This document shows positions 31,283 through 38,524 of a DNA stretch of 38,524 nt, one piece after another. The position numbers and the translations under genes were made by a program. This DNA comes from Kiritimatiellia bacterium. GTDB lineage: Bacteria > Verrucomicrobiota > Kiritimatiellia > JAFGHX01. The notes beneath the pieces are model-generated. The model was not told the DNA's origin. It searched no databases and saw nothing but the letters and a program-made list of their open reading frames with translations. Position 1 is the first letter of the stretch; each line of letters opens with the position of its first letter. Location of the stretch: NCBI GenBank assembly GCA_016929905.1, contig JAFGHX010000058.1, positions 1 to 38,524 on the forward strand, read 5' to 3'.

Positions 31283-34200
31283 TCATCGATCATACTTGAC
31301 AAGCGCATGGCGGACCCGCCGCCGCACGAGCCATGACCGCAGGTGCCAGGTTGAGAAGAACGTGAAGTATCCCACAGCGTGGACTGTAGCACGAAGTACA
31401 TTCCACGTCCGACACCTAACCTTATGCGCTTGGCTACGTTTTGCGCTTGGTATCCTAACGAGTCTCAGGCGGGGATGCCCAAAGTACATGTATGCGAGAG
31501 GAGTCAAACCGCCACGAGTGCCGGTGGTGGCTGCCAGTTGTGCTCTGATATTCCGTAGGGCTTCTGGCACCCGCGTTCCGCCAAAAGTTGCCTCATAAAA
31601 ACTCAGCGCGGCGGAACAAGCACCTCTATCATCAACTGCCCACAATGGAGCCAGGAACCCGCGAAAGCCTGCCTTAAGGGCTTGGCCGGCGAACCCAGAG
31701 CACTCGCCGAGCAGTTCGCTGCAGAGACCTGATTCGCAGGCATTGAGAAAAAGAAAGGGGCGGTGGCTTCTAGCGAGCCTCGATGATCTCAGCATCAGCG
31801 GCGAGAGAATTGCTGAGTGTCCAATGTCCAGTACTTGATCCTGGGAACAGCTTGGTTTGGTTCTGCCGTGTCCCGCACAGTGCACGATTTCGACGCCGCC
31901 AATGAATAGCCCTTTGTCTTGTACCTGAGCGTCGAGCAAGTTAGCCCAGTTCTCTTCTGTTCCCGGAATCGGAATCGCAAGAAAGTTGCGTACAAGTTCC
32001 TGCACCTCTTGCAGCGCGGCGGGCACTTTGGGCTCCCGTCTATGCCCTTCGTATGAGCTGGATATGGCCGCGATCTCTTCGACCTGAATGGTGTTTTCGG
32101 TGGGAGGAGGTGGTGCTGAGGCCCCCAGTATCCAGCGTCCCATCGCGACCTGCGCTCCCAAATATGGTGGCGACCTTGGATCTATCGGGTCTGCCATGAA
32201 AGCAAGTTCCCAGGGAATGACAGTCTCGCTACTCGCAAGGATCAAACTCGGTGCGCGACCATCGGTCTCCTGAACAACATTTGCGATCTTTCGAATGGCG
32301 AGCCAGAATTCGGCCGGGATCACGTCCGATAGTGCCTGGCCTACCGCCCGCGCAAAGTCGTCTGCCAAGGGGGTTTCTTGGCTAAGGGCATCCGTTTCTC
32401 CTAGTATGTGTGCCACGAAGCCGGTCGCATTCTCGCCAAAGTCGAGAAGGACCGATGGTGGTAGTTGGACCGAATGAGGCGTCGTGAACGCAATGTTATA
32501 TTGGCCCGTGGCGGAATTGCCGTCAGCCTTGGAGATCATAATAGTGAGGTCTGGAACAGAATCGTCGGGCGCGACCCTTAACCTGGCACAGTGCGGCTGC
32601 ATGTTCCAGGAAGCCTCGCCGTCTTGGAAATACGATCTCTGAGGATGAGATTTTACTATTGCGATGTTATGCCAAGCGGTTCCGCATAGCGTACCTGAAT
32701 GGTAGTAGTGAACAACGATGGATGATAGATGGATTGGCTCCAAGGTCTCTTTGGCCTGGAGCTGTATTCGAACTCCGCATTCCTGTAGGCAACGTCCGCG
32801 AACTTTGAACGTACGCCTGTTGCCTTCCGGCGCGGTGAAATCAGCGCATATGACCTCTACATCAATGTCAAATTCTTCCAGACTCTCAGGGATGGGAATA
32901 GCGAGCGGGCCATCCGGCTCTGTTCCTGGCCGCCGTCCTTCGCTCAGACCTACGGTGAGATCAAACAGCTGTTCGGGAGCCACTATTGTCGGGGCATCCA
33001 ACGCCGGATATGGGGAAAACTCCTTCGTGACCGCGATTTCTCTTTCCGCGATCTCGAGAAGCCATCCTCGTAGCCATTGTCTCGCCCTCAGAACTGCCAG
33101 CCGCCATCCGGTCCGCACGGGCTTCCTAAAGCCGCGACAGACGATGACGGTCATTTTCGGTTTTTCCGTAGGCGCCAATCGGTCCTCTAGCGGAGTCCTT
33201 TCTTGGGCGAACTTCTTCTTTGTCACTAACTTAGCCAGCGAGCCATCTGGAAACTCATGGATCATCGTTGCGACGACAGTTTGGCTCTTCTCTTGCCCCG
33301 TTTTTGAGTACACGAGAACCTGTTCGACGATGACTGTCAAGACCCATCCGTCCTGTGACTCTACGCGCTCAATCGCAGTTTTTTTCAAAGCATACGACCT
33401 TCCCGGATCGCAGAGCACTATCACGGCTAACCCTTCTCGCTCGTATGTGTCCTTGTGGCCTAGAAGGTTGCTGTCGTCATCCAACACCTCGCAGGTCTCG
33501 CACGACTCGAAGTTGGCGTGCTCTGTCACATAGGCTTCATTCACGGACTCCAAGGCACCAAACACCCTGTTACATCGACAAACACCAATCTCTGGGTCTC
33601 GCAGAGCGACCACTTCATTACCGTCCAGAATCAACTCCGCGCCGTCAGCGTATTGGGTGAGCCGGGTCCTTTCATCGTCGAAGAAGGCCTCCTGTCCCTT
33701 GCGGTCGAAAGCCTGACGAAAGAACTCGTCAAGACCCACAGTTGGCAGGGGCAATAGCCTAGTCAAATGCAATAGGTCCTGCAGACAAACGTTCTCATCC
33801 GCATCATGAAGATAGCCCTGAAGGTCGTATCTGGTGAAAGCATACCAGTACACGTCTATTCCCGACTGTCTCCTTATCAGCACTGGAACACGAATGCTAG
33901 ACGCCGCCAATCGACGATTCACTTCGCCGGCGAGCATACGTCCATCAAGGATGACCGGAGCAAACCACCATCTCGGAAGTGAAGGGACGTTCTGCCGGTG
34001 TCGCTTGTAGAGGTCGAGAAAGTCCTCAATGCTTGGCAGGCAATGTAGCCAAGACGAAGTTCGGCAGTAGGCTTCCATGCCAGCGTCCGCTGAGAGAACG
34101 TACATCGCTTGGTGATTCTCTGCGCACCATTTCTCAAGCGCAAGGAGCACGAAGGCATCTGGGAATTCGTGTTTCTTCTTCTCGCGCTGCTCGAAAGGGG

Positions 34201-34636
34201 CTGCAGCACTGAAGTACCGTTCAAACACAACGGACGAGGGCACTTTGGAAATGGGCACGTCAACGGCGCTAACAGCCTTCAAGTAACCAGCAAATCTGCC
34301 GCTCAGGGCCTCCGACAAGCTCGATTTGTCCAAGGGACGCAAAAGATCCGCATGCTGCTTATCTCCGGTCGCAAACAAGACCCTCCCTTCTCGGCGAAGT
34401 CGTCTGTGGGCGGCAAGGGCGTCATCCAATAGCTTCTCAATGCCGACGTCTATCTCCCTCCGGGTAATGGACGTCGTGAAGAAGGTTATCTCCCGGCTCT
34501 CGACAAGCACTCTCAGCGCCTTGAGCGACTTGCATTCAACATTGAACAATTTCTGCCGAAAGACTGATGTGTCAACGAAGACGTTGTTGGTCTCGAGGAT
34601 CCGATCCGTCACATTCTGCGTGCTTCGCTTTTTCAT
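31283..34636 (-). CDS. PIN nuclease - CHAT protease fusion, putative defence effector
   Basis: Protein of 1117 residues. Residues 17-210 are a PIN-like RNase domain with the acidic set Asp22 (VFVDTSVF), Glu61 (TSITRREID), Asp160 (HEFPDAFVLLAL) and Asp184 (VLSADAGM). Residues 220-780 are unassigned: they include a possible zinc site Cys353-x-Cys355 ... Cys379-x2-Cys382 and strand-rich segments. Residues about 790-1060 are a CHAT (caspase-like) protease with His923 in 'IVHCAGHGRTKP' and Cys967 in 'FLFLNACESGLC', plus 'VIPWELAF' and 'FRGFLAPLWAVDD', all typical. A basic tail with a hydrophobic patch (about 1081-1099) ends the protein. The first ATG in frame is 34636; it has no clear binding site, and the frame remains open to a TTG at 34756. 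The gene lies downstream of the recombinase in a lower-GC region beside a tRNA. Function as an abortive-infection effector is inference. Confidence 0.82.
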   Translation of the reverse strand: MKKRSTQNVTDRILETNNVFVDTSVFRQKLFNVECKSLKALRVLVESREITFFTTSITRREIDVGIEKLLDDALAAHRRLRREGRVLFATGDKQHADLLRPLDKSSLSEALSGRFAGYLKAVSAVDVPISKVPSSVVFERYFSAAAPFEQREKKKHEFPDAFVLLALEKWCAENHQAMYVLSADAGMEAYCRTSSWLHCLPSIEDFLDLYKRHRQNVPSLPRWWFAPVILDGRMLAGEVNRRLAASSIRVPVLIRRQSGIDVYWYAFTRYDLQGYLHDADENVCLQDLLHLTRLLPLPTVGLDEFFRQAFDRKGQEAFFDDERTRLTQYADGAELILDGNEVVALRDPEIGVCRCNRVFGALESVNEAYVTEHANFESCETCEVLDDDSNLLGHKDTYEREGLAVIVLCDPGRSYALKKTAIERVESQDGWVLTVIVEQVLVYSKTGQEKSQTVVATMIHEFPDGSLAKLVTKKKFAQERTPLEDRLAPTEKPKMTVIVCRGFRKPVRTGWRLAVLRARQWLRGWLLEIAEREIAVTKEFSPYPALDAPTIVAPEQLFDLTVGLSEGRRPGTEPDGPLAIPIPESLEEFDIDVEVICADFTAPEGNRRTFKVRGRCLQECGVRIQLQAKETLEPIHLSSIVVHYYHSGTLCGTAWHNIAIVKSHPQRSYFQDGEASWNMQPHCARLRVAPDDSVPDLTIMISKADGNSATGQYNIAFTTPHSVQLPPSVLLDFGENATGFVAHILGETDALSQETPLADDFARAVGQALSDVIPAEFWLAIRKIANVVQETDGRAPSLILASSETVIPWELAFMADPIDPRSPPYLGAQVAMGRWILGASAPPPPTENTIQVEEIAAISSSYEGHRREPKVPAALQEVQELVRNFLAIPIPGTEENWANLLDAQVQDKGLFIGGVEIVHCAGHGRTKPSCSQDQVLDIGHSAILSPLMLRSSRLARSHRPFLFLNACESGLCSELLGECSGFAGQALKAGFRGFLAPLWAVDDRGACSAALSFYEATFGGTRVPEALRNIRAQLAATTGTRGGLTPLAYMYFGHPRLRLVRIPSAKRSQAHKVRCRTWNVLRATVHAVGYFTFFSTWHLRSWLVRRRVRHALVKYDR

Positions 34637-34949
34637 CTGGGAGCGTACAGTCTGTCGAACAGCCACAGAGAGCCGGGCTACGTGTAGTCGCTCTGCATTC
34701 GCGATTCTATTCCTCCCCTCCTTCCTCCGTCCAGCTGATTCCGCCGACAGATACAATCTCGCTCTTTCCGTCGGCTGGCCCTAACCGTTTCGTCCGCCGT
34801 CTCCTCTGTGTGTGAAAGAACTGGAGTCCCAAATTCTCGGGGAAAAGGCCGAACCGAAAGAACGATCTTGTCACACACGCCGCCCAGGGCACCCCCGCAG
34901 CCCCCACAAGAAAAGAAAGACCGGGGAACCGACGAGACATCCGTAGCTC
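34637..34949 (-). promoter_or_regulatory. Leader region of the PIN-CHAT gene with a six-codon reading frame
   Basis: This 313-base gap after the recombinase gene probably carries the promoter of the PIN-CHAT gene, though no convincing -35/-10 pair was found. A purine-rich stretch with GGAGG repeats (plus 34705-34725) precedes a tiny frame, ATG at 34698 to TAG at 34678, of six codons, ending about 41 bases before the PIN-CHAT ATG. It may be a regulatory leader, or the true start may be an unusual codon near this site. Confidence 0.3.
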
Positions 34950-36725
34950 TCACCCCAACAAATCCTTCATCAGATCCTCTTTCCGGAACAGAGTCACACG
35001 CCCAATCATAATCTTCCGAATGCCACGCTCCTTCGCCCAGTAGTAGAGTCTGCTCCTCTTGAAACCCTTGAGTTCAAGAACCTTTTCCTTCGTCACCCAG
35101 TTCGTCAGTAGATCGTCCACAAAGATCCGGGAAAGAAAATACTCCCGGCCTCTTCGTTCCACCACCCCATTCGCCAACCCGTACTTTCTCAGTCCCCACC
35201 ATGTAATCTTCAATTTCAATTCCCGAAGTTTTCGTACCCCCTCCATCTCGGGCACGGCAAAATCATTGGAACCGGGGCACGTAGATGCCGCCGGGGAAGA
35301 AGACTGGCTCGCTTGCATCCCATTGCCGTTTCCATTCATCCGCACTGCATGTTTTCTTCGTTTCAGAAGTGGGTTCTGCTGCACATAGACCCGTTTGGTA
35401 AGGGAGCTATCACGATGTCTCAGCCGATCCTGCAATTCCGAGAGCGAGAGAGAAATTCCGAGCGGTTCAATATTGAGTGTCCCAAAACTGTGTCGAAGAC
35501 AATGGCTCCGGATCCTCGAAGAACCTTTCGAAGTAACCATTCCCAATTCTGCACAGCATCTTTGAATGGCTTTCCTGCAGCCGTCCTTGTGCAATCGTTG
35601 TCCGTCAAAAGAAAGGATCAGGGCATCGATATCAGCCGTATCAGCATTCAGATCTTCCCGAAGCTCCAGATATCTCTCCATTAGAGCTTTGGTCTTTGGA
35701 AAGCAGTTGAGCAAGATATCCTCGGCCTTCCCCATCCCCTTTTGGACTTCGGATCGCAAAGCTATTTCCACGTAGTCTGGACTGGATCGGACGTCTTTTT
35801 CGTTTAGCAGCGCCGTCTCCCCGATCCTGAGGGCGTAGTCGTAACACAACAAGCAAAGAAGCCGGTCACGAACATCAACGAAACTGTCTCGGTCAAGAGT
35901 TCCAAAATCAAAAAGCTTATCGATCTCTTCCTGGTCAACGAAATCATCGGCGACATTGACATGCTTCTCTGTGAATTCCTCAACTGGGTTGTTCTTAATG
36001 AGACCTCGTGCCTGAAGATTGACCATCAAACATCGAAGATCGGCGAGAAGGTTAATGGCTGTCTGGCGGAGACCTCTTTCGGAATATGAATCAATAAAGG
36101 TTTGTACGTCAGCGCCGGTCATTGAGAGTATGTCCGTCTTCCCCACTACATCAAGAAACCGGCGAGCGATGTAGACGACCTTTTCCCTGTGTATCGGCGA
36201 AAGCAACTTCTGGGAGAGCACGACATCATCAGAATGCTTTGACTTCTTTGCCCTCCTGCCATCTCTGAGGAACTGATCAAATGCGTCCCGGGTAGGTTTG
36301 GATAGCGTTTCGATTCTTTCAAGTCTCGCCAACGTTCTCTGATCTACGAGGGGGCGCTGCAGGATTGATGAAGGGAATTGATTGATGAGCCGCCGTATGA
36401 AAGCCGCAAATCCCTGCCTTCGCTTCCATCGTTTCTGTCCGGGCAGCGGCGTTTCAAGATAGGCAATGAAATTCTCAAGGAGCTGTTCGTCGGGAATGAT
36501 GTTGTTCTTGTCAGCGGAGTCCAGGAAATGCTCGAAGTGTTCAATTGATTTGGAAATTTCGCTAAACTTAACTCGCTTGGCGTTGGACGATCTTCGGGCA
36601 GACTCCGGGATGAAAGAATCAAGTGTGCTTTTCAGTTGCCGGATGATTTCTTGCCTGGAAATCGGCTTGTGAAATACCGGCAGGGAAAGATCTATTTCAT
36701 TCAGGGCTGACAGTTCTTTCTGCAT
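34950..36725 (-). CDS. Tyrosine recombinase/integrase with C-terminal excisionase-like domains
   Basis: Phage-type integrase of 591 residues, distinct from the Xer protein at the left end. The catalytic domain, about 260-460, has Arg300 (YDYALRIGETAL), His408 and Arg411 (SHCLRHSFGTL), His437 (RLRHRDSS) and nucleophile Tyr447 (TKRVYVQQNP). About 250 residues precede it, longer than usual, with a SAM-like core-binding part near 175-245. After residue 480 there are two DNA-binding modules: 'ITWWGLRKYGLANGVVERRGREYFLSRIFVDDLL' and 'TKEKVLELKGFKRSRLYYWAKERGIRKIMIGRVTLFRKEDLMKDLL', the second a good match to excisionase/MerR-like helix-turn-helix modules. The ATG overlaps the preceding gene by 29 bases. 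It would insert the element, perhaps at the tRNA-Ala. Confidence 0.87.
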   Translation of the reverse strand: MQKELSALNEIDLSLPVFHKPISRQEIIRQLKSTLDSFIPESARRSSNAKRVKFSEISKSIEHFEHFLDSADKNNIIPDEQLLENFIAYLETPLPGQKRWKRRQGFAAFIRRLINQFPSSILQRPLVDQRTLARLERIETLSKPTRDAFDQFLRDGRRAKKSKHSDDVVLSQKLLSPIHREKVVYIARRFLDVVGKTDILSMTGADVQTFIDSYSERGLRQTAINLLADLRCLMVNLQARGLIKNNPVEEFTEKHVNVADDFVDQEEIDKLFDFGTLDRDSFVDVRDRLLCLLCYDYALRIGETALLNEKDVRSSPDYVEIALRSEVQKGMGKAEDILLNCFPKTKALMERYLELREDLNADTADIDALILSFDGQRLHKDGCRKAIQRCCAELGMVTSKGSSRIRSHCLRHSFGTLNIEPLGISLSLSELQDRLRHRDSSLTKRVYVQQNPLLKRRKHAVRMNGNGNGMQASQSSSPAASTCPGSNDFAVPEMEGVRKLRELKLKITWWGLRKYGLANGVVERRGREYFLSRIFVDDLLTNWVTKEKVLELKGFKRSRLYYWAKERGIRKIMIGRVTLFRKEDLMKDLLG

Positions 36726-37185
36726 TGGTTTTGACCGGGATGATTAGCCTGACCTCCATGGAAGAGCCCGTTAGTTCGCATGCTGCCCTCATCTTTCTGA
36801 ACGCCTCAGCTTCATTGGGAAGGGTATGCGCTATTTGGCTCGAAGGCGGTTCGTGCACGGGTTCCAGCGCTGCGGGCTCAGGGTGTTCGGGCGCTTGGGC
36901 AACGGCAAGGTGACGCCCGCGCAATTCGATCTCGATTCCGTGACCGTTGCTCTTGCGCTTCAAGATCTTCGACGTCTCCAACTTGCGGACCCATTCCCGA
37001 GCATTCCGTCCGGAACAGGACAGACTTCTGGCCAGGCGCTCATAGGTGGTGACCATCCGCCCTCCCTCAAACAGCAGGAGGCGGACATAGAGCGGCCATG
37101 CGGAGCCGATCTTGCGCCAGTCTTGCTCGCTCCATAGATCCCGGAGGAGTGCGATCTGGTCAAGTTGTTCATGCTGTTTGGTCAT
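36697..37185 (-). CDS. Small winged-helix-like protein of the integrase operon
   Basis: Protein of 162 residues. The N-terminal 80 look like a winged helix: 'AWPLYVRLLLFEGGRMVTTYERLARSLSCSGRNAREWVRKLETSKILKRKSNGHGIEIELR' has a helix, a turn (TYERLARSLSCSGRNAREWV) and a wing. The middle is Pro/Glu-rich; the C-terminal 60 residues ('EAEAFRKMRAACELTGSSMEVRLIIPVK') are unassigned. It overlaps the integrase by 29 bases and the gene before by 17, so it is translated together with them. A regulator or recombination accessory protein is plausible; no close family is recognised. Confidence 0.7.
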   Translation of the reverse strand: MTKQHEQLDQIALLRDLWSEQDWRKIGSAWPLYVRLLLFEGGRMVTTYERLARSLSCSGRNAREWVRKLETSKILKRKSNGHGIEIELRGRHLAVAQAPEHPEPAALEPVHEPPSSQIAHTLPNEAEAFRKMRAACELTGSSMEVRLIIPVKTNAERTVSPE

Positions 37186-37699
37186 TACTTCCAGCCAGCC
37201 ATTTCTGAACCCACGCCTTTGTCAGCACACGTTTTTCGTCTTCGAGAAGCAGCATTAGTCTTCGCAGTCGGACGGAAGCGACAATCAGATTAACTCCGTC
37301 GTGACTCACCGTCCCTATGCACACCGGATTAGGACATCCTATGTTGTCAGGATCGCATATATCGCTCAGGAGCACCTTGATTCTCGCAAACGTCAACATG
37401 CGTCTGAACCGTTCTTGAGGAGATGTTGTGTCGTCTGCATCCGGATGTTCCTCGGCGGGACGGCTATCACGGAGGTAGGTGTCATACAGACGCTTTGACA
37501 CGCCGACCGAATCTGCGTCCAGTTCGGGAAAGATCTCCTCGAAGATGTCTGCGTGGAGCCGGAAGGGAATGAGCAGTCCGTCCTTGCCTCCGTTCCTGTC
37601 AAGGCATCCTCCCTTGGGTTTCTTGCCCATGGGTGTTGTGGTCGTCACTGTCGTTGTCCTTGCGTCGGTTCTGCTTTTTGCTCTGTGTTCCTTTGTCAT
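37169..37699 (-). CDS. Hypothetical protein of the integrase operon
   Basis: Protein of 176 residues of unknown function. The start at 37699 is supported by GAGGAGGG (plus 37706-37713) seven bases ahead; an ATG at 37792 in the same frame has no such signal. The first 30 residues are Thr/Lys-rich (TTTVTTTTP) and probably disordered. Then 'LLIPFRLHADIFEEIFPELDADSVGVSKRLYDTYLRDS', an acidic stretch, and 'RFRRMLTFARIKVLLSDICDPDNIGCPNPVCIGTVSHDGVNLIVASVRLRRLMLLLEDEKRVLTKAWVQKWL', where three Cys stand close together. No membrane segment. It overlaps the next gene by 17 bases. Confidence 0.65.
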   Translation of the reverse strand: MTKEHRAKSRTDARTTTVTTTTPMGKKPKGGCLDRNGGKDGLLIPFRLHADIFEEIFPELDADSVGVSKRLYDTYLRDSRPAEEHPDADDTTSPQERFRRMLTFARIKVLLSDICDPDNIGCPNPVCIGTVSHDGVNLIVASVRLRRLMLLLEDEKRVLTKAWVQKWLAGSNDQTA

Positions 37700-37705
37700 G
37701 GTCAG

Positions 37706-37713
37706 CCCTCCTC
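37706..37713 (-). promoter_or_regulatory. Strong ribosome binding site
   Basis: GAGGAGGG on the minus strand, seven bases before ATG 37699. It decides the start of the 176-residue hypothetical protein. Confidence 0.75.
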
Positions 37714-37805
37714 TGGCTTTTCTGCGTCCACGTTTCTCGTTCCAGTGTTCCTCTTGCTGGCTACTCACATCGCCAGAATCCGTTCGCGCCATCTCGTTCG
37801 GCTGC

Positions 37806-38435
37806 TCAGGCCCGGGGTAGAACGGACGGAATTGAAAGATCCTGCAGCGGCACCCAGCACTTGATTACCCCCACGATCTCTCGATACATTTCTTGGATCA
37901 GGCCGTTCACCATCTCGCCGTTCTTGGATTGCTCTATCCGGCATTCCGCATACTCGAGCCACGGGACGCCTTGGTTATCGATGACCAGCTCCGCATCGTC
38001 GAGTACGCGCCCCATCCCCAACCCCTCGATTTGCCGCTTCGTCACGTTAAGAAGCGCTGGTAATTGACGCCAGTCGAACTTCCAGCCGAACACGCAAGCC
38101 TTATTCTTATGTATGTGAGATTCGTTCGGCAGCACAGGGACGAGAAGGAGGTTGAGTTTCAAGCTGAGTGACAAAAGCCCCCTAGGACGGGGAAACGTCT
38201 CGCCGATCTTAGAGAGATAGGTCAGGACGTACTTCTCATAGAGGAACTGTCCTGTCCCGACCGCAGCATCGAAAGTGTCGCGATGGATAGGTCCTGTAAT
38301 CGATGAACCGCCGAGCATCCATCGCAGTAGTCTCGGTTCCCCTTGCGCACCCTCATATGTGTAGACTGCATCGGAGATTCGCTGCGCCGGCAATCGCAAG
38401 GCCGCAAGGGCGTCGATCCACCGATTCTTCTTCAT
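37806..38435 (-). CDS. Hypothetical protein, first visible gene of the element operon
   Basis: Protein of 209 residues, not recognised. It is mixed alpha/beta, without signal peptide or membrane helix: 'RWIDALAALRLPAQRISDAVYTYEGAQGEPRLLRWMLGGSSITGP' is followed by 'GQFLYEKYVLTYLSKIGETF', a hydrophobic strand-like 'LLSLSLKLNLLLVPVLPNES' and 'WLEYAECRIEQSKNGEMVNGLIQEMYREIVGVIKCWVP'. The ATG at 38435 follows an AT-rich stretch (GATTATATCT) but no clear ribosome binding site. It runs in the same direction as the following genes with a 106-base gap. Base composition (about equal A/T and G/C) is unlike the core genes and similar to the PIN-CHAT gene. Confidence 0.6.
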   Translation of the reverse strand: MKKNRWIDALAALRLPAQRISDAVYTYEGAQGEPRLLRWMLGGSSITGPIHRDTFDAAVGTGQFLYEKYVLTYLSKIGETFPRPRGLLSLSLKLNLLLVPVLPNESHIHKNKACVFGWKFDWRQLPALLNVTKRQIEGLGMGRVLDDAELVIDNQGVPWLEYAECRIEQSKNGEMVNGLIQEMYREIVGVIKCWVPLQDLSIPSVLPRA

Positions 38436-38508
38436 GGTGAGATATAATCGAAAGTTGTGGATTGGAAAAGGAAAGAGCGTATCCTTTCAAAAACCAAAAA
38501 GAAAGGTA

Positions 38509-38524
38509 CCCCGCTAGCACGGGG
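38509..38524. repeat. Short hairpin at the right end of the window
   Basis: CCCCG (38509-38513) and CGGGG (38520-38524) are inverted, with six bases between. The sequence ends there, so its role cannot be judged. On the minus strand it lies about 75 bases upstream of the element operon. Confidence 0.4.

Noticed and set aside
32088..33533. Plus-strand open frames inside the PIN-CHAT gene
   Set aside because: Short Ser/Arg-rich frames without ribosome binding sites; fully covered by the long conserved minus-strand gene.

Overview
This is chromosomal sequence from a GC-rich, diderm (Gram-negative type) bacterium. An outer membrane with lipid A is implied by a tetraacyldisaccharide 4'-kinase (LpxK), a WaaF-type heptosyltransferase and a WaaP-like sugar kinase domain; peptidoglycan is implied by MurJ. 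The gene set and the intergenic 7-bp and 12-bp tandem repeats would fit the PVC superphylum (Kiritimatiellota/Lentisphaerota-like), but that assignment is a guess made from memory without any search.

Layout. (1) 53-4243, minus strand: a plsY-topA-xerC-like operon; the topoisomerase lacks the usual zinc fingers and carries three copies of another repeat instead. (2) 4324-6915, plus: a eukaryotic-type UDP-HexNAc pyrophosphorylase with a clear promoter, then a zinc-ribbon membrane protein. (3) 7099-9586, minus: polyprenyl diphosphate synthase, a GNAT of the short N-acetylglutamate synthase type and an HDAC/AcuC-type deacetylase, with overlapping stop/start codons. (4) 9727-11459, minus: a BlaI-type repressor and an M56 BlaR1-like membrane protease, with a near-consensus promoter that contains a perfect BlaI-type operator. 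(5) 11578-21688, plus: a glycan gene cluster with two tandem GT-C/TPR (TMTC-like) proteins, a GT2, an unusual kinase plus TIM-barrel fusion, and two GT4 enzymes. (6) 21658-22636, minus: trmB and a very small protein resembling sigma-factor region 2 alone. (7) 22930-28934, plus: lpxK, waaF-like, a GT2, murJ and an unknown gene, separated by two stretches rich in inverted and 12-bp repeats. (8) 29194-30873, minus: a GT-C membrane glycosyltransferase.

At 30997 there is a tRNA-Ala(GGC) with a perfect-spacing promoter and a strong terminator. Beyond it the sequence changes in character: lower GC, AT-rich codons, unfamiliar proteins, all on the minus strand. This looks like an integrated element running off the right end. 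It has four closely packed genes (two unknown, one winged-helix-like, one tyrosine recombinase with fused excisionase-like DNA-binding domains) and one large cargo gene at 31283-34636. The cargo encodes an N-terminal PIN nuclease, a long middle region with a possible Cys4 zinc site, and a C-terminal CHAT caspase-like protease. It is the best candidate in the window for an undescribed system, probably anti-phage or toxin-like.

In the core part the genes mostly serve the envelope: phospholipid synthesis (plsY), isoprenoid carrier precursor (polyprenyl synthase), nucleotide sugar supply, lipid A/core assembly (lpxK, waaF-like), lipid II export (murJ), and surface glycan or glycoprotein synthesis (TMTC-like, GT2, GT4, GT-C).
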